A stretch of DNA of 36,560 bases from Butyrivibrio sp. CAG:318 (GCA_000431815.1 FR889232.1:1-36560), one strand, 5' to 3'. Counted from the stretch's first letter, positions 16,476-26,089 are shown. The notes: a model not told the origin generated them from the letters alone. Translations and numbers: made by a program.

Positions 16476-17360
16476 TTATACCATGATATCTATCGCTTTA
16501 TCGACAACCGATATCTCCACTCTCTGATGGGCGTCTCCGTTCTCACCGTCAACAGTCCATTCGACAGCCTTATCACTCTCTATCACAATCCTGTCCGTCT
16601 TAAAGCGCTCCACCATAGGGCTTTTCTGGTTTTTTGACAAAAGTCCCGCCACTATCTGCTGTAATTCAAGCGGAGAAACAGGTTCTTTAACCAGAGTCAC
16701 TTCAAAGAGTCCGTCATCGAGTTCCACGTCCTTACCGCATATGTCCTTCACTCCGCCAACCGAGCGCGAATTGGAAATCATACCATATATATAACTTCCT
16801 TTCATTTCTATTTCATTGCAATGTATCGTGAGATAATAGGACTTTATATTGGAAAGACTCTTAAGGCTCTCAAATACATACGCCTGGTGTCCCAGAACAT
16901 TTTTGACATTCTGAGGCGTCTTATATGAAACATCAGTAAATAATCCGAAAGCAGCTACATAATTGAAGTACCTTCCGTTCATAACGCCTATATCATATGA
17001 CATAACTTTTCCATCTGAAATCTTCGCTGCTGCCTTAATCATATTCTTCGGAATACCGAGTGTCGATGCAAAATCATTTGTGGAACCCGCCGGTATATAT
17101 CCCAGAACCGGACGTTCATTGATATGTGTCATCATAGCCGAGATAACCTCATTAAGAGTACCGTCTCCGCCGCTGCATACTATCATATCATATAACCCGT
17201 CAGCCTCACATACCCGGTCATACCCGTCCATCGCGTGCTGCGTCGGATATGCGGTAACCATATATCCGTTCCGGGTAAAAATATCAATTATTTCCATAAG
17301 CTTATTTTTGATAAGCCCTTTGCCTGAATGTGAATTATAAACAAATAGTAATTTTTTCAT
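16476..17360 (-). CDS. Diacylglycerol kinase-family lipid kinase (YegS/DgkB/BmrU type)
   Basis: The protein has 294 residues. The ATP-binding loop SGGDGTLNEV and the N-terminal VYNSHSGKG are signatures of the DAGK catalytic family, and AGSTNDFASTLGIP is the second conserved block. In Gram-positive bacteria such enzymes return diacylglycerol, produced during envelope polymer synthesis, to phosphatidic acid. It is the last gene of a three-gene minus-strand operon (beta-CASP nuclease, LicD, this gene) with gaps of about 20 bp. A second, divergent member of the family is at 27172-28023, so the exact lipid substrates may differ. Confidence 0.9.
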   Translation of the reverse strand: MKKLLFVYNSHSGKGLIKNKLMEIIDIFTRNGYMVTAYPTQHAMDGYDRVCEADGLYDMIVCSGGDGTLNEVISAMMTHINERPVLGYIPAGSTNDFASTLGIPKNMIKAAAKISDGKVMSYDIGVMNGRYFNYVAAFGLFTDVSYKTPQNVKNVLGHQAYVFESLKSLSNIKSYYLTIHCNEIEMKGSYIYGMISNSRSVGGVKDICGKDVELDDGLFEVTLVKEPVSPLELQQIVAGLLSKNQKSPMVERFKTDRIVIESDKAVEWTVDGENGDAHQRVEISVVDKAIDIMV

Positions 17361-17380
17361 TGCCCACCTCTGTAAAAAAA

Positions 17381-18250
17381 CTAATCGTTAATTATTCTTT
17401 CGCCATCACCGAAATCAAGTATATAAGGAAAATGTGTCTTACGTTTCTCAACCGGCGGAAGCTGCATATAAGTATCGCCAAAGAAATTACGCAGCATTCC
17501 CTTCATATCCCTCGGGAAATTAAGTTCCACATCTTCAAACTTCCATTTTCTGCACGGAAACGTTCTGCTTTTATACAGCATATTGGTATTCGCGTCAGTA
17601 TCACACGGGTATCCGAACCTCTTAGTCTCGGTATTATTGTACATGGTGCATATCGATTTACATTTTCTGTATAATGCCTTCTTATCAATCCTTAAAAATA
17701 CCATTGCATGATGCACAAACCTGCATACCGCCTTAATGACCGCGCCCAGAAATCCTGTCTGGAATATAACCGGTTCAGGTATGCTTCTTAATATAAGAAG
17801 TTTTGAGAAAAACCACGCTCTCCATTTCTGAATAAAAAACAGAAAATCATTGTCCGGATAATTGTCGTATGCATATATATCGAGGAAAATACCCAGATCA
17901 CAATTGATATTCTTAAGAGCATTTTCCACAAACTTCGTGCCACGTATGCACAGCCTTGTTGTCATAAGAGGAAAATTCGGATTATGTTCGGCATTCAGGA
18001 CGTAATATTTATCGCCCATCTTTTCTTCAACCAGTTTAATGAACTTCTCATAATCCTCGCGCGGAAGCGCAATATCAATATCGTCATCCCACGGAATGAA
18101 TCCGCCATGCCTTATTGCACCTATTCCGGTTCCGGCCACTCCAAAATAGCGTAACCCGTTCTCATCGCATATTTTCATGAAATCCTTAAGAATCCCCATC
18201 TCCATCGACTGCAGACGCTTAAGTTCCTTATCTTCATAAAACTTTGGCAT
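17381..18250 (-). CDS. LicD family phosphotransferase
   Basis: The protein has 289 residues. The nucleotidyltransferase-like core GGFIPWDDDIDIALPREDYEKF, with a DDDID metal-binding cluster, is diagnostic of the LicD family, whose founding members add phosphocholine to cell-surface polysaccharides or teichoic acids. The N-terminal half holds the motif, and the C-terminal half includes RTFPCRKWKFEDVELNFP, also typical of the family. It lies between the beta-CASP nuclease gene (18-bp gap) and a lipid kinase gene (20-bp gap). Choline transfer is not shown; the acceptor is probably a surface glycan. Confidence 0.9.
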   Translation of the reverse strand: MPKFYEDKELKRLQSMEMGILKDFMKICDENGLRYFGVAGTGIGAIRHGGFIPWDDDIDIALPREDYEKFIKLVEEKMGDKYYVLNAEHNPNFPLMTTRLCIRGTKFVENALKNINCDLGIFLDIYAYDNYPDNDFLFFIQKWRAWFFSKLLILRSIPEPVIFQTGFLGAVIKAVCRFVHHAMVFLRIDKKALYRKCKSICTMYNNTETKRFGYPCDTDANTNMLYKSRTFPCRKWKFEDVELNFPRDMKGMLRNFFGDTYMQLPPVEKRKTHFPYILDFGDGERIIND

Positions 18251-18268
18251 ATAAACCTCCGAATAATT

Positions 18269-19864
18269 TTATCTGTCCCATTTATCACAAATGGAATTAA
18301 TCTGGTCGGCAAACTTTGCAAGATCCTTGTTAGCGCCGCCTTCATTATGTCTTATAACAGTCATAAGTCTTCTGCCCGCTGCCACAAGACGTTCAAACAC
18401 ATCCGAAGCCTTTCTGACAACCGGTTTAACCTTACGCTCGCCTACACCTTCGCGTATACATGTTCCGTCAATAAGATTATAACTGCATCCGCTGAAAGGT
18501 GCAACCGCATCCAGTCCGTGCTCATCTATAAGACACTTCGTGAATCCTTCGCATACGTCACTTTCACCGTGTACAACAAACACCTTGGACGGTTTCGGAT
18601 CAAATGCCTCTATCCACTTAATAAGCCCGGCCTTATCGGCATGACCGCTTACGCCTTCAAGTTTCACAATTTCCGCTTCCACATCTATCGTTTCCCCGAA
18701 AAGCTTTACCTCGGATGCCCCTTCGAGAAGTGCGCGTCCAAGCGTTCCGTTGGCCTGATATCCCACAAACACGATCGTACTCTCTTTGCGCCAGAGATTA
18801 TGTTTAAGGTGATGTCTTATACGTCCGGCTTCACACATTCCCGACGCCGATATGATAACCTTAGGCCTGTTGTCAAAATTAATTGCCTTTGAGTCGTTAC
18901 TCGTAACCGAAAGCATAAGTCCCGGAAACTGCAACGGGTTAATACCCTGTGCAACAAGTTTCATCGCTTCTTCATCAAAGCAGCATTCCCTGTTGCGGTT
19001 AAAAACCTGTGTAGCCTCAACCGCAAGCGGGCTGTCGACATATACCTGGAATCCATCATGTCCGTGTATCATATTTTCTTTCTTAATGCATCTGAAATAA
19101 TACAGCATCTCCTGTGTTCTTCCGACTGCAAAAGAAGGAATGACCACATTGCCGCCCCTGTCAAAGGTTCTCTGTGTAATTTCGGCAAGTACCTTTACAT
19201 AGTCGACCGATGCATTATGATAACGGTCTCCGTATGTGGATTCCATAACAACATAGTCTGCTTCCGTTATATACTTCGGATCCTTGATTATCGGTCTGTT
19301 TACATTGCCGATATCGCCGGAGAATACTATTTTTCTGGTATACGGACCTTCGGTTATCCACATCTCAATGCTTGCTGACCCAAGCAGATGTCCTGCATCC
19401 GAAAACCTTACATCTATGCCCGGTGCCAGTTCAATCTTATCATCATAATTGCAAGGTACAAGAAATTCAAGTACACCTTCTGCGTCATTAAGGGTATACA
19501 TAGGCTCAACCAGTTCTTTTCCGGCACGCTTAGCCTTCCTGTTCTTCCATTCAGCCTCCGTTTCCTGAATATGTGCCGAATCCTTGAGCATGATACGGCA
19601 TAAATCAACTGTTGCCTCTGTTGCAAAAATAGAGCCTCTGAATCCTCTGGCATAAAGAAGTGGGAGAAGTCCCGAATGATCTATATGCGCATGTGTCAAA
19701 AGCACATAATCAATATCCGGCACATTCATGGGAAGTTCCTGATTCTCATAATCGTCGGTTCCCTGCTCCATTCCGCAGTCAATAAGTATGTTCTTGTCGC
19801 AGGCCTGAATAACATGGCAGCTGCCGGTAACTTCGTGGTCAGCTCCGATAAAAGTAATTTTCAT
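18269..19864 (-). CDS. MBL-fold beta-CASP ribonuclease (RNA-specificity domain protein)
   Basis: The protein has 531 residues from the chosen start. The metallo-beta-lactamase core has LTHAHIDHSGLLP (HxHxDH zinc site) and further His/Asp ligands in SDAGHLLGSA and FSGDIG. The beta-CASP domain has SFAVGRTQEMLY, VYVDSPLAVEAT and SGMCEAGRIRHHL, followed by the C-terminal KVFVVHGESD. This arrangement matches YSH1/CPSF-73-like RNA nucleases; bacterial members of this subgroup are poorly characterised and differ from RNase J. The ATG at 19864 is preferred over 19876 because GGAGGGG sits just before it. A TATAAT at 19884-19889 may be its -10, but I see no good -35. It heads the operon with licD and the lipid kinase. 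Confidence 0.9.
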   Translation of the reverse strand: MKITFIGADHEVTGSCHVIQACDKNILIDCGMEQGTDDYENQELPMNVPDIDYVLLTHAHIDHSGLLPLLYARGFRGSIFATEATVDLCRIMLKDSAHIQETEAEWKNRKAKRAGKELVEPMYTLNDAEGVLEFLVPCNYDDKIELAPGIDVRFSDAGHLLGSASIEMWITEGPYTRKIVFSGDIGNVNRPIIKDPKYITEADYVVMESTYGDRYHNASVDYVKVLAEITQRTFDRGGNVVIPSFAVGRTQEMLYYFRCIKKENMIHGHDGFQVYVDSPLAVEATQVFNRNRECCFDEEAMKLVAQGINPLQFPGLMLSVTSNDSKAINFDNRPKVIISASGMCEAGRIRHHLKHNLWRKESTIVFVGYQANGTLGRALLEGASEVKLFGETIDVEAEIVKLEGVSGHADKAGLIKWIEAFDPKPSKVFVVHGESDVCEGFTKCLIDEHGLDAVAPFSGCSYNLIDGTCIREGVGERKVKPVVRKASDVFERLVAAGRRLMTVIRHNEGGANKDLAKFADQINSICDKWDR

Positions 19865-19973
19865 GTGCCCCTCCATGTAATATATTATAGTCTAGTTGTT
19901 AACTATTTAGATAATTATTTTACCATATTTTTATCAAAAAATAAATACTATATTTATAAGTGGATGCATCTTG

Positions 19974-19982
19974 TGCTATAAT
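19974..19982 (+). promoter_or_regulatory. Extended -10 promoter of the PAP2 gene
   Basis: TGC-TATAAT (19974-19982) is an extended -10 element. The -35 position (about TTATAA) is weak, as expected for extended -10 promoters. It lies about 40 bp before the PAP2 start. Confidence 0.55.
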
Positions 19983-20020
19983 GTTTTTATCAATAAAATC
20001 ACCTGATGAAAGGAGCATTT

Positions 20021-20917
20021 ATGGATTTTCTGTATACTCTCCAGAATCTGCGCAATCCGGTTCTGGATACCATAATGTCAATAATTACCAACCTGGGCGG
20101 CGAATTAATAGTTATAGCCGCGCTCTGCATCATATACTGGTGCATCAATAAGGATTTTGCTTACAAGCTCTGCTTCACTTATTTCATATCGGGACTTCTC
20201 GTACAGGGTGCCAAGATAGCCTGCCGTGTCGAAAGGCCGTGGGTAAGGGATTCAAGGCTTACCTGTGTGGAATCGGCGCGTAAGGCAGCAACCGGTTATT
20301 CGTTTCCGAGCGGACATACCCAGGGTGTGACCGGATTGTTCAGTTCGATTGCATTTCATATAAAGAAAAGCTGGTTTTACGTCGTAAGCCTTGTAATAAT
20401 TGCCGCCGTGATGTTCTCAAGAATGTACCTCGGATGCCATACGCCTCAGGACGTCATAACCGCTTTTGCAATAACAATTGTCACCTCAGCTGCCGTAAGC
20501 CTTCTCTATGACCGCATATCATCCAACGATAAAGCCAATGTAATAGTGTTCATCCTCACCGAGGTCATATCCATTGCGCTCATCATTTACAGCAGTTATG
20601 CGGTGTCATCCGGTAAATCCACCACAAATCTGGCTATGGACGGCTTCAAGGCTGCCGGTGCCGGTATAGGGTTCGGAATAGGCTGGTTTCTCGAAAAGGA
20701 ATTCATCCATTATGACCCGCGTTCCGTCAGGACGGTATGGGGACAGATTGTTAAAGTCATCGCCGGTCTGGCTACTTCACTCGCTTTCAAGCAGGGACTT
20801 AAGCTTATCGGCCCGGATTCTGTTCCCGTCAATATAATCCGTTACATAATTGTTGTAATCTGGGTAGTGGCTGTTTTCCCATTTATTGTGTCCAAAATCA
20901 CATCTAAAGAAAAATAA
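20021..20917 (+). CDS. PAP2-family membrane phosphatase
   Basis: The protein has 298 residues and multiple membrane helices. All three catalytic motifs of the PAP2/acid phosphatase family are present: KIACRVERP (KxxxxxxRP), SFPSGHTQ (PSGH) and SRMYLGCHTPQD (SRxxxxxHxxxD). Such enzymes remove phosphate from phosphatidic acid, undecaprenyl pyrophosphate or related lipids; the exact substrate cannot be told. The ATG at 20021 is chosen because AAGGAG lies 6 nt before it. The earlier in-frame ATG at 20006 lacks a ribosome binding site. The stop codon abuts that of the convergent YigZ gene with no gap. Confidence 0.92.
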   Translation: MDFLYTLQNLRNPVLDTIMSIITNLGGELIVIAALCIIYWCINKDFAYKLCFTYFISGLLVQGAKIACRVERPWVRDSRLTCVESARKAATGYSFPSGHTQGVTGLFSSIAFHIKKSWFYVVSLVIIAAVMFSRMYLGCHTPQDVITAFAITIVTSAAVSLLYDRISSNDKANVIVFILTEVISIALIIYSSYAVSSGKSTTNLAMDGFKAAGAGIGFGIGWFLEKEFIHYDPRSVRTVWGQIVKVIAGLATSLAFKQGLKLIGPDSVPVNIIRYIIVVIWVVAVFPFIVSKITSKEK

Positions 20918-21556
20918 TCATTCAATTATATACGGAATTTCAACCGGCAGGGTACCGTCTTCCTTAACAACGGCCCTGCCGCCTGTTATTTCCGTAATTC
21001 TATCCATAAAAGCCTTACTGTATTCAGATTTAATATGGACTTTCATCGCAACATCAGCCGAATATCCGACATCTTCGATAACACCGTCATATTCAGGCAA
21101 CGAACGCCTTATTTTACCCTCATCCGTATAATCGGTAGTAATCATATATCTGACGCCCGGCACGAGCATTATAAGCTCCGACGTTGCAAGCGCATCCTTT
21201 GCGGCAGCTGTGTATGCCCTCACAAGGCCTCCGGTCCCTAAAAGCGTTCCGCCGAAATATCTCGTCACAATTATCAGGCAGTTATGTATCCCGGCCCGCG
21301 TGATAACTTCAAGTATCGGCTTTCCGGCGGTCCCGGATGGTTCACCGTCATCACTGCAGCGCGTCGTTTCATTATTACTACCTATGACAAATGCATAACA
21401 GTTATGTCTTGCATCCCAATATTTTCTTCGCGCCGCCTCTATATACGAAGCTGCCTGTTCATCGCTTTCAACGCTGTATACTGCGGCAAGAAAGCGGGAT
21501 TTTTTCTCTTCATAACAGCCCTCTCCGCCATTTCTGACCGTAATTAATCCTGTCAT
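20918..21556 (-). CDS. YigZ/IMPACT (UPF0029) family protein
   Basis: The protein has 212 residues. The N-terminal domain carries the signature KSRFLAAVYSV, ARHNCYAFVIG, SDDGEPSGTAGKPIL and VTRYFGGTLLGTGGLVRAY, all typical of the IMPACT/YigZ family. The C-terminal half is the usual small alpha/beta domain. The eukaryotic homologue regulates the translation kinase GCN2; bacterial members have no settled role, though a ribosome-related function is often suggested. An AGGAGG ribosome binding site lies just before the ATG. It converges with the PAP2 gene with no spacing. Confidence 0.93.
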   Translation of the reverse strand: MTGLITVRNGGEGCYEEKKSRFLAAVYSVESDEQAASYIEAARRKYWDARHNCYAFVIGSNNETTRCSDDGEPSGTAGKPILEVITRAGIHNCLIIVTRYFGGTLLGTGGLVRAYTAAAKDALATSELIMLVPGVRYMITTDYTDEGKIRRSLPEYDGVIEDVGYSADVAMKVHIKSEYSKAFMDRITEITGGRAVVKEDGTLPVEIPYIIE

Positions 21557-21699
21557 AAAAACCTCCTGTCAACTGTCCATAAGTATATCATATATCTTTA
21601 TACAAATGTTAAGTTTTTGTTACATTTAGGCTTTTTTTCTTTATTTATTGGCAATAATTTGATATACTGAATTGAACGATTGTTGAAAGGACGGAATAT

Positions 21700-24225
21700 A
21701 TGAATTTCAGTAGTGACAGCATCAAACAAAAACAGAAAATGCTCTCGTCCCACCGTATAAAAATGGGCACGAAAGCATTGGTATATACATTTAAATTTAT
21801 CGTTATCCTGTTTGTATTCGGTGCAATTTCAGTCGGATGCATGGGAGCCGGAGCATTTACCGGTCTTATCGAGACAGCACCCGATATCACACTTAACGAC
21901 GTTACGCCATCACAGTACAAGACCACGGTATATGATCATAATGGTAACCAGACAGAGACTCTCGTCGCTTCCGGTGCCAACCGTATCTATGTGACGATAG
22001 ATGAGATTCCGGAATGTCTGCAGAATGCATTTATCGCAATCGAGGACGAACGATTCTATGAGCATAACGGAATCGATGCGAAGGGTATCATGCGTGCCGT
22101 TTATCAGGGTGTTATAAGCGGTTTCAAGTCAACGCAGGGTGCCAGCACGATAACACAGCAGCTTATCAAGAACAGCGTGTTCTCCGGCGGTAACGAGAGC
22201 AGTCTTTCCGGCAAAATAAAGCGTAAGATTCAGGAGCAGTATCTGGCACTCAAGCTTGAGGAGAATGTAGACAACAAGAAGCTCATCCTTGAGAATTATC
22301 TTAATACCATTAACCTCGGCAATAATAACCTCGGTGTGCAGTCTGCCGCGCGTAATTATTTTAATAAAGATGTATCAGAACTTACAATTTCGGAGAGTTC
22401 GGTAATTGCTGCCATTACGCAGAACCCATCCAAATATAATCCGGTAAGGCATCCGGACAAGAACGCAGAGCGCCGTAACACGGTCCTTAAATATATGTAT
22501 GAACAGAAGCTGATCACTAAAGCTGAATATGATGAAGCTCTCGCTGATGATGTATATGCCCGCATCCAGAATATCCATAGTTCGGCTGCGGCAAGCAAGG
22601 CATATTCATATTATACCGATGCACTTGTGCAGGATGTTATGGAAGACTTGATGGCGCAGAAAGGATATACTTATACACAGGCTTATAACCTTGTATACCG
22701 TGGCGGACTCTCCATTTATTCATGTGAGGACTCCGAACTTCAGGATTATGCCGAAAGTGTTATAAATGACCCGAACATCTGGAATCAGTATGTGTCTTAT
22801 GCGATAACATATCGTTTTCAGGTGCGTGATCAGTTTGACAACTTGTCAAGTTACACGGAATCAAGCATGTTAAAATATCTTAAAGAAAAATACGGCTCTG
22901 ATTTTGAGCTTATGTTTTCATCCACCGAGGACGCCGACAAATATGCCGAAGAATACAAAAATCATGTCCTTGAGCAGACCGGCGGTGAAATAATCAACGG
23001 AAGTGAAACAATTACTTACACAATGCAGCCGCAGACCTCACTTACGGTTATAGAGAACGGCACCGGCGAAGTAAGAGTTATCATCGGAGGACGAGGTGAC
23101 AAGACCGAAAGCCTCACGCTTAACCGTGCCACAAGTTCCGAGCGTCAGGCAGGTTCCACTATCAAGCCGCTTATCGTATACAGCCCGGCTCTTGATATAT
23201 GCGGTTATTCGCTCGCAACCGTAATAGACGACGTTCCTTATTACTACAGCACGGGACAGATCATCAAAAACAGTGACGACAAATATAAGGGTTATGTAAC
23301 TGTCAGACAGGCACTTGCCGAATCACGAAACGTACCGGCAGTCAAGACACTTAACGACATAGGAATCTCAACCGGTATCTCGTATCTTAAGAATTACGGT
23401 ATTACCACTCTTACGGATGCCGACAATTACCTTCCTATCGCGCTCGGTACCTGCAGCGTTACTAACCTCGAAATGACGGCGGCATATACCACATTCGCCA
23501 ACAAGGGTGTTTATGTAAAACCTAAACTTTATACCAAGGTGCTCGACCATGATGGTAATGTAATCCTTGATAACACTGAAAACGAATCGACACAAGTTAT
23601 AAGGGAATCGACCGCATGGCTTATGACCAGTGCACTGCACACGGTTGTTACAAGCGGTACACTCCGTAACCTGGGTTTCCCTACCGATATGTATGTAAGC
23701 GGTAAGTCCGGTACTTCACAGAATGACTACGATAAGTGGGCTATTGGTTTTTCCGGCAACTATACCGTTGGCGTCTGGGCCGGTTACGACAGCAACAAGT
23801 CCTTTCCTAAGGAAGCAGGCTTCCCATATATGAGAATATGGAAGGAAGTCCTCGTGGAAGCCAACAAAGATGTTGACTGTTCCGAACCGCTTAAACCGAC
23901 CAGCATCTCCGCCGTTAAAGTCTGCAAGGACTCCGGTCTTCTTGCCGTTGACGGTCTGTGCGATTCCGACCCGCGCGGAAACAGGGTTGAGACAGAATAT
24001 TTTGAATCCGGAACAGAACCTACAACAGCATGCAATGTCCATACCAAAGTGGATATCTGCGCCACCTCAGGTGAAATTGCAGGAAATAACTGTCCGAGTT
24101 ATTCATCCGTGATACGTATCATTAAAGATTATTCAAGTTTTAACAAAAACTCTTTCACGATCGGCGATGAGAAATATGCAATTACCGAAGAATATCTGAA
24201 CAAGAAATGCGAAGTGCATAATTAA
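21700..24225 (+). CDS. Class A penicillin-binding protein (PBP1a type)
   Basis: The protein has 841 residues and builds and cross-links peptidoglycan outside the membrane. A short cytoplasmic tail is followed by one transmembrane helix (about 26-52). The GT51 glycosyltransferase domain has the catalytic Glu in EDERFYEHNGID (115-126) and STQGASTITQQLIKN. The transpeptidase domain has the SxxK active site in AGSTIKP (Ser486), SRN at 542-544 and KSGTS at 669-673. A C-terminal extension has several cysteines (about 730-840: VCKDSGLLAVDGLC, CNVHTKVDIC, NCPSY), which may form disulfides. AAAGGA precedes the ATG with 8-nt spacing. It is a single gene followed by a hairpin. Confidence 0.95.
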   Translation: MNFSSDSIKQKQKMLSSHRIKMGTKALVYTFKFIVILFVFGAISVGCMGAGAFTGLIETAPDITLNDVTPSQYKTTVYDHNGNQTETLVASGANRIYVTIDEIPECLQNAFIAIEDERFYEHNGIDAKGIMRAVYQGVISGFKSTQGASTITQQLIKNSVFSGGNESSLSGKIKRKIQEQYLALKLEENVDNKKLILENYLNTINLGNNNLGVQSAARNYFNKDVSELTISESSVIAAITQNPSKYNPVRHPDKNAERRNTVLKYMYEQKLITKAEYDEALADDVYARIQNIHSSAAASKAYSYYTDALVQDVMEDLMAQKGYTYTQAYNLVYRGGLSIYSCEDSELQDYAESVINDPNIWNQYVSYAITYRFQVRDQFDNLSSYTESSMLKYLKEKYGSDFELMFSSTEDADKYAEEYKNHVLEQTGGEIINGSETITYTMQPQTSLTVIENGTGEVRVIIGGRGDKTESLTLNRATSSERQAGSTIKPLIVYSPALDICGYSLATVIDDVPYYYSTGQIIKNSDDKYKGYVTVRQALAESRNVPAVKTLNDIGISTGISYLKNYGITTLTDADNYLPIALGTCSVTNLEMTAAYTTFANKGVYVKPKLYTKVLDHDGNVILDNTENESTQVIRESTAWLMTSALHTVVTSGTLRNLGFPTDMYVSGKSGTSQNDYDKWAIGFSGNYTVGVWAGYDSNKSFPKEAGFPYMRIWKEVLVEANKDVDCSEPLKPTSISAVKVCKDSGLLAVDGLCDSDPRGNRVETEYFESGTEPTTACNVHTKVDICATSGEIAGNNCPSYSSVIRIIKDYSSFNKNSFTIGDEKYAITEEYLNKKCEVHN

Positions 24226-24319
24226 AGAATAACAGGCACAAATAAAAGAAACATTTCATATATTATATGTTCAATGTAAATATTTGAACAGCAATACAGC
24301 AATAATCAGTTATAAAAAA

Positions 24320-24358
24320 AAGAGCATTTACCATGCATGATGCACGATAAATGCTCTT
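24320..24358 (-). terminator. Terminator of the ilvE operon (possibly bidirectional)
   Basis: An 11-bp perfect stem (AAGAGCATTTA/TAAATGCTCTT) has a 17-nt loop that contains a small inner dyad. On the minus strand it is followed by TTTTTTTATA, a strong U tract, and it lies 9 bp after the small ORF. On the plus strand it could also end the penicillin-binding protein transcript, but the following sequence is less T-rich. Confidence 0.8.
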
Positions 24359-24366
24359 AATATATA

Positions 24367-24582
24367 CTATTTTAACTGGCGGAAAAGTTCAAGATCCTCT
24401 TCACACAATTTGACATTCGTACTGATGCGGCGGCCGTCCGGAGCCGTTATCGTAATATCGACTATCGTGCCGTCATTCATCATTCCGTTGCCCGCTGCCT
24501 GAATAAAAGCCGGAAACTTCGGATGTCTTGCGGTAAATTTTTCCCATAAGCCCTTGAGCTTAAATAATGATGCCGGGTTCAT
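24367..24582 (-). CDS. Small conserved-looking hypothetical protein coupled to ilvE
   Basis: The protein has 71 residues and I do not recognise the family. It has a basic N-terminal part (KLKGLWEKFTARHPKF) and a C-terminal beta-like segment (GTIVDITITAPDGRRISTNVKL) ending in an acidic helix. No signal peptide or membrane helix is seen. Its ATG overlaps the ilvE stop in the form TAATG, which predicts translational coupling, and a strong terminator follows at once. The coupling and clean operon end make it a real gene rather than a chance frame. Confidence 0.75.
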   Translation of the reverse strand: MNPASLFKLKGLWEKFTARHPKFPAFIQAAGNGMMNDGTIVDITITAPDGRRISTNVKLCEEDLELFRQLK

Positions 24583-25607
24583 TACTCTATTACCTTAATC
24601 CAGCCCTTAGGAGCCTCGATGCGTCCCATCTGGATTCCTGTGAGTGTATCGTAAAGCTTCTTGGTAACAGGTCCCATGCTCTCCATTCCGCTCGGAAGTG
24701 CGATTTCCTTACCGTGGTCAACGATCTTGCCGATAGGTGAGATAACCGCTGCCGTTCCGCAAAGACCAGCCTCTGCGAAATCCTTAACCTCTGAGAAAAG
24801 AACTTCTCTCTCCTCAACCTTAAGTCCGAGGTACTCGCTTGCAACATATACAAGTGAACGACGGGTAATTGACGGAAGGATACTTGGTGACTTAGGTACT
24901 ACAACCGTATTGTCCTTGGTAACGAAGATGAAGTTAGCTCCTCCAGTCTCCTCAACCTTGGTTCTTGTAGCCGGGTCAAGGTATAAATTCTCGTCATAGC
25001 CTTCCTTATGTGCTGTAACAATTGCATGAAGACTCATCGCATAATTAAGTCCTGCTTTGATATGGCCTGTTCCGTGAGGTGCCGCACGGTCAAAATCAGA
25101 AACCTTGATTGTAATAGGCTTAGCGCCGCCCTTAAAGTACGGTCCTACAGGTGTGGTAAATACTCTGAACTGGTATTCATCCGCCGGCTTAACTCCGATT
25201 ACCGCGTTAGTTCCGAACATATACGGGCGAATATATAATGTAGCACCTGTTCCGTAAGGAGGAACATATGCATCGTTGGCTTTAACTGTTGCTTCTACTG
25301 CTTCAACAAATTTGTCTTTAGGGTATATAGGCATCTCAAGACGTGCTGCTGACTGCTCAAGTCTCTCACCGTTGAGATCCGGTCTGAAAATGACAATCTG
25401 TCCCTTCTCGGTCGTATAGGCCTTAAGTCCTTCAAATACTGTCTGGGCATACTGTAAAACTCCGGCACACTCGCTGATGGTAACTGTATCATCCTCGATA
25501 AGCGCTCCTTCATCCCATGCTCCATTCTTATAATTCGATACAAATCTCTTATCAGTCTTAACATATCCAAAACCAAGATTTGACCAGTCAATGTTCTTCT
25601 TTTCCAT
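24582..25607 (-). CDS. ilvE: Branched-chain amino acid aminotransferase
   Basis: This PLP enzyme interconverts leucine, isoleucine and valine with their 2-oxoacids, using glutamate/2-oxoglutarate. It is a class IV aminotransferase of the longer BCAT group (341 residues). Motifs are QTVFEGLKAY, ATLYIRPYMFGT, HIKAGLNYA (PLP-binding Lys), KVEETGGANFIFV and EAGLCGTAAVISPIG. An upstream in-frame ATG at 25643 exists, but AGGAAAG about 8 nt before the ATG at 25607 supports the shorter start, as does the family N-terminus. It is cotranscribed with a 71-residue ORF. I found no T-box leader, and the promoter is not clear. Confidence 0.95.
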   Translation of the reverse strand: MEKKNIDWSNLGFGYVKTDKRFVSNYKNGAWDEGALIEDDTVTISECAGVLQYAQTVFEGLKAYTTEKGQIVIFRPDLNGERLEQSAARLEMPIYPKDKFVEAVEATVKANDAYVPPYGTGATLYIRPYMFGTNAVIGVKPADEYQFRVFTTPVGPYFKGGAKPITIKVSDFDRAAPHGTGHIKAGLNYAMSLHAIVTAHKEGYDENLYLDPATRTKVEETGGANFIFVTKDNTVVVPKSPSILPSITRRSLVYVASEYLGLKVEEREVLFSEVKDFAEAGLCGTAAVISPIGKIVDHGKEIALPSGMESMGPVTKKLYDTLTGIQMGRIEAPKGWIKVIE

Positions 25608-25732
25608 GAGAATCTTTCCTTTCTTATCTTCAGCTGCTGCCAATTTCTAAGGCACTGAATTTCTTTAGATTCTATCGTACTACAATTACTGCCCGATTTC
25701 CAGCATTTTTTTGAATATTTATACTGTTTATA

Positions 25733-26089
25733 CTATTTTTTCATCCTCGGATTCACTAGCAGCGACGCAATGTAACCGAATATCAACGCTCCGCTTATTC
25801 CTGCGGCTCCGGCTTTGAAACCGCCGAGGAAGATTCCTAAGAAGCCCTGCATGTCGACTGCTTCCTTCACGCCTTTAAAAAGAACGTTTCCGAAACCGAG
25901 TAACGGCACATTCGCTCCCGCTCCCGCCCATTCGGAAAACGGTTCATACAAGCCTATTGCCGAGATGACGGCACCGGTACATACCAACAGCACCATTATC
26001 CTTCCCGGCATGAGCTTTGTTTTTTCCATTAACAGCTGCACCAGCGCACATATCGCACCGCCTGTTACAAATGCCAGAACATAGTCCAT
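25733..26089 (-). CDS. spoVAE: Stage V sporulation protein AE (SpoVAE/SpoVAEB)
   Basis: The protein has 118 residues with about four hydrophobic segments. It matches the SpoVAC/SpoVAEB membrane family: GGAICALVQLLMEKTKLMPGRIMV, AGANVPLLGFGNVLFKGVKEA and GGFKAGAAGISGALIFGYI. In Bacillus, SpoVA proteins form the channel in the spore inner membrane for dipicolinic acid uptake and release. The start overlaps the spoVAD stop as TAATG, so the two are translationally coupled. It is paralogous to the SpoVAC protein at 30529-30987. Confidence 0.95.
   Translation of the reverse strand: MDYVLAFVTGGAICALVQLLMEKTKLMPGRIMVLLVCTGAVISAIGLYEPFSEWAGAGANVPLLGFGNVLFKGVKEAVDMQGFLGIFLGGFKAGAAGISGALIFGYIASLLVNPRMKK

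Noticed and set aside
20940..20990. Hairpin CGGCAGGG/CCCTGCCG as terminator of the PAP2 gene
   Set aside because: It has a good stem but a long loop and no T run on the plus strand, and it lies within YigZ coding sequence.
25608..25732. T-box or attenuator before ilvE
   Set aside because: The 125-bp gap shows no T-box core sequence, no specifier-like loop and no terminator hairpin.
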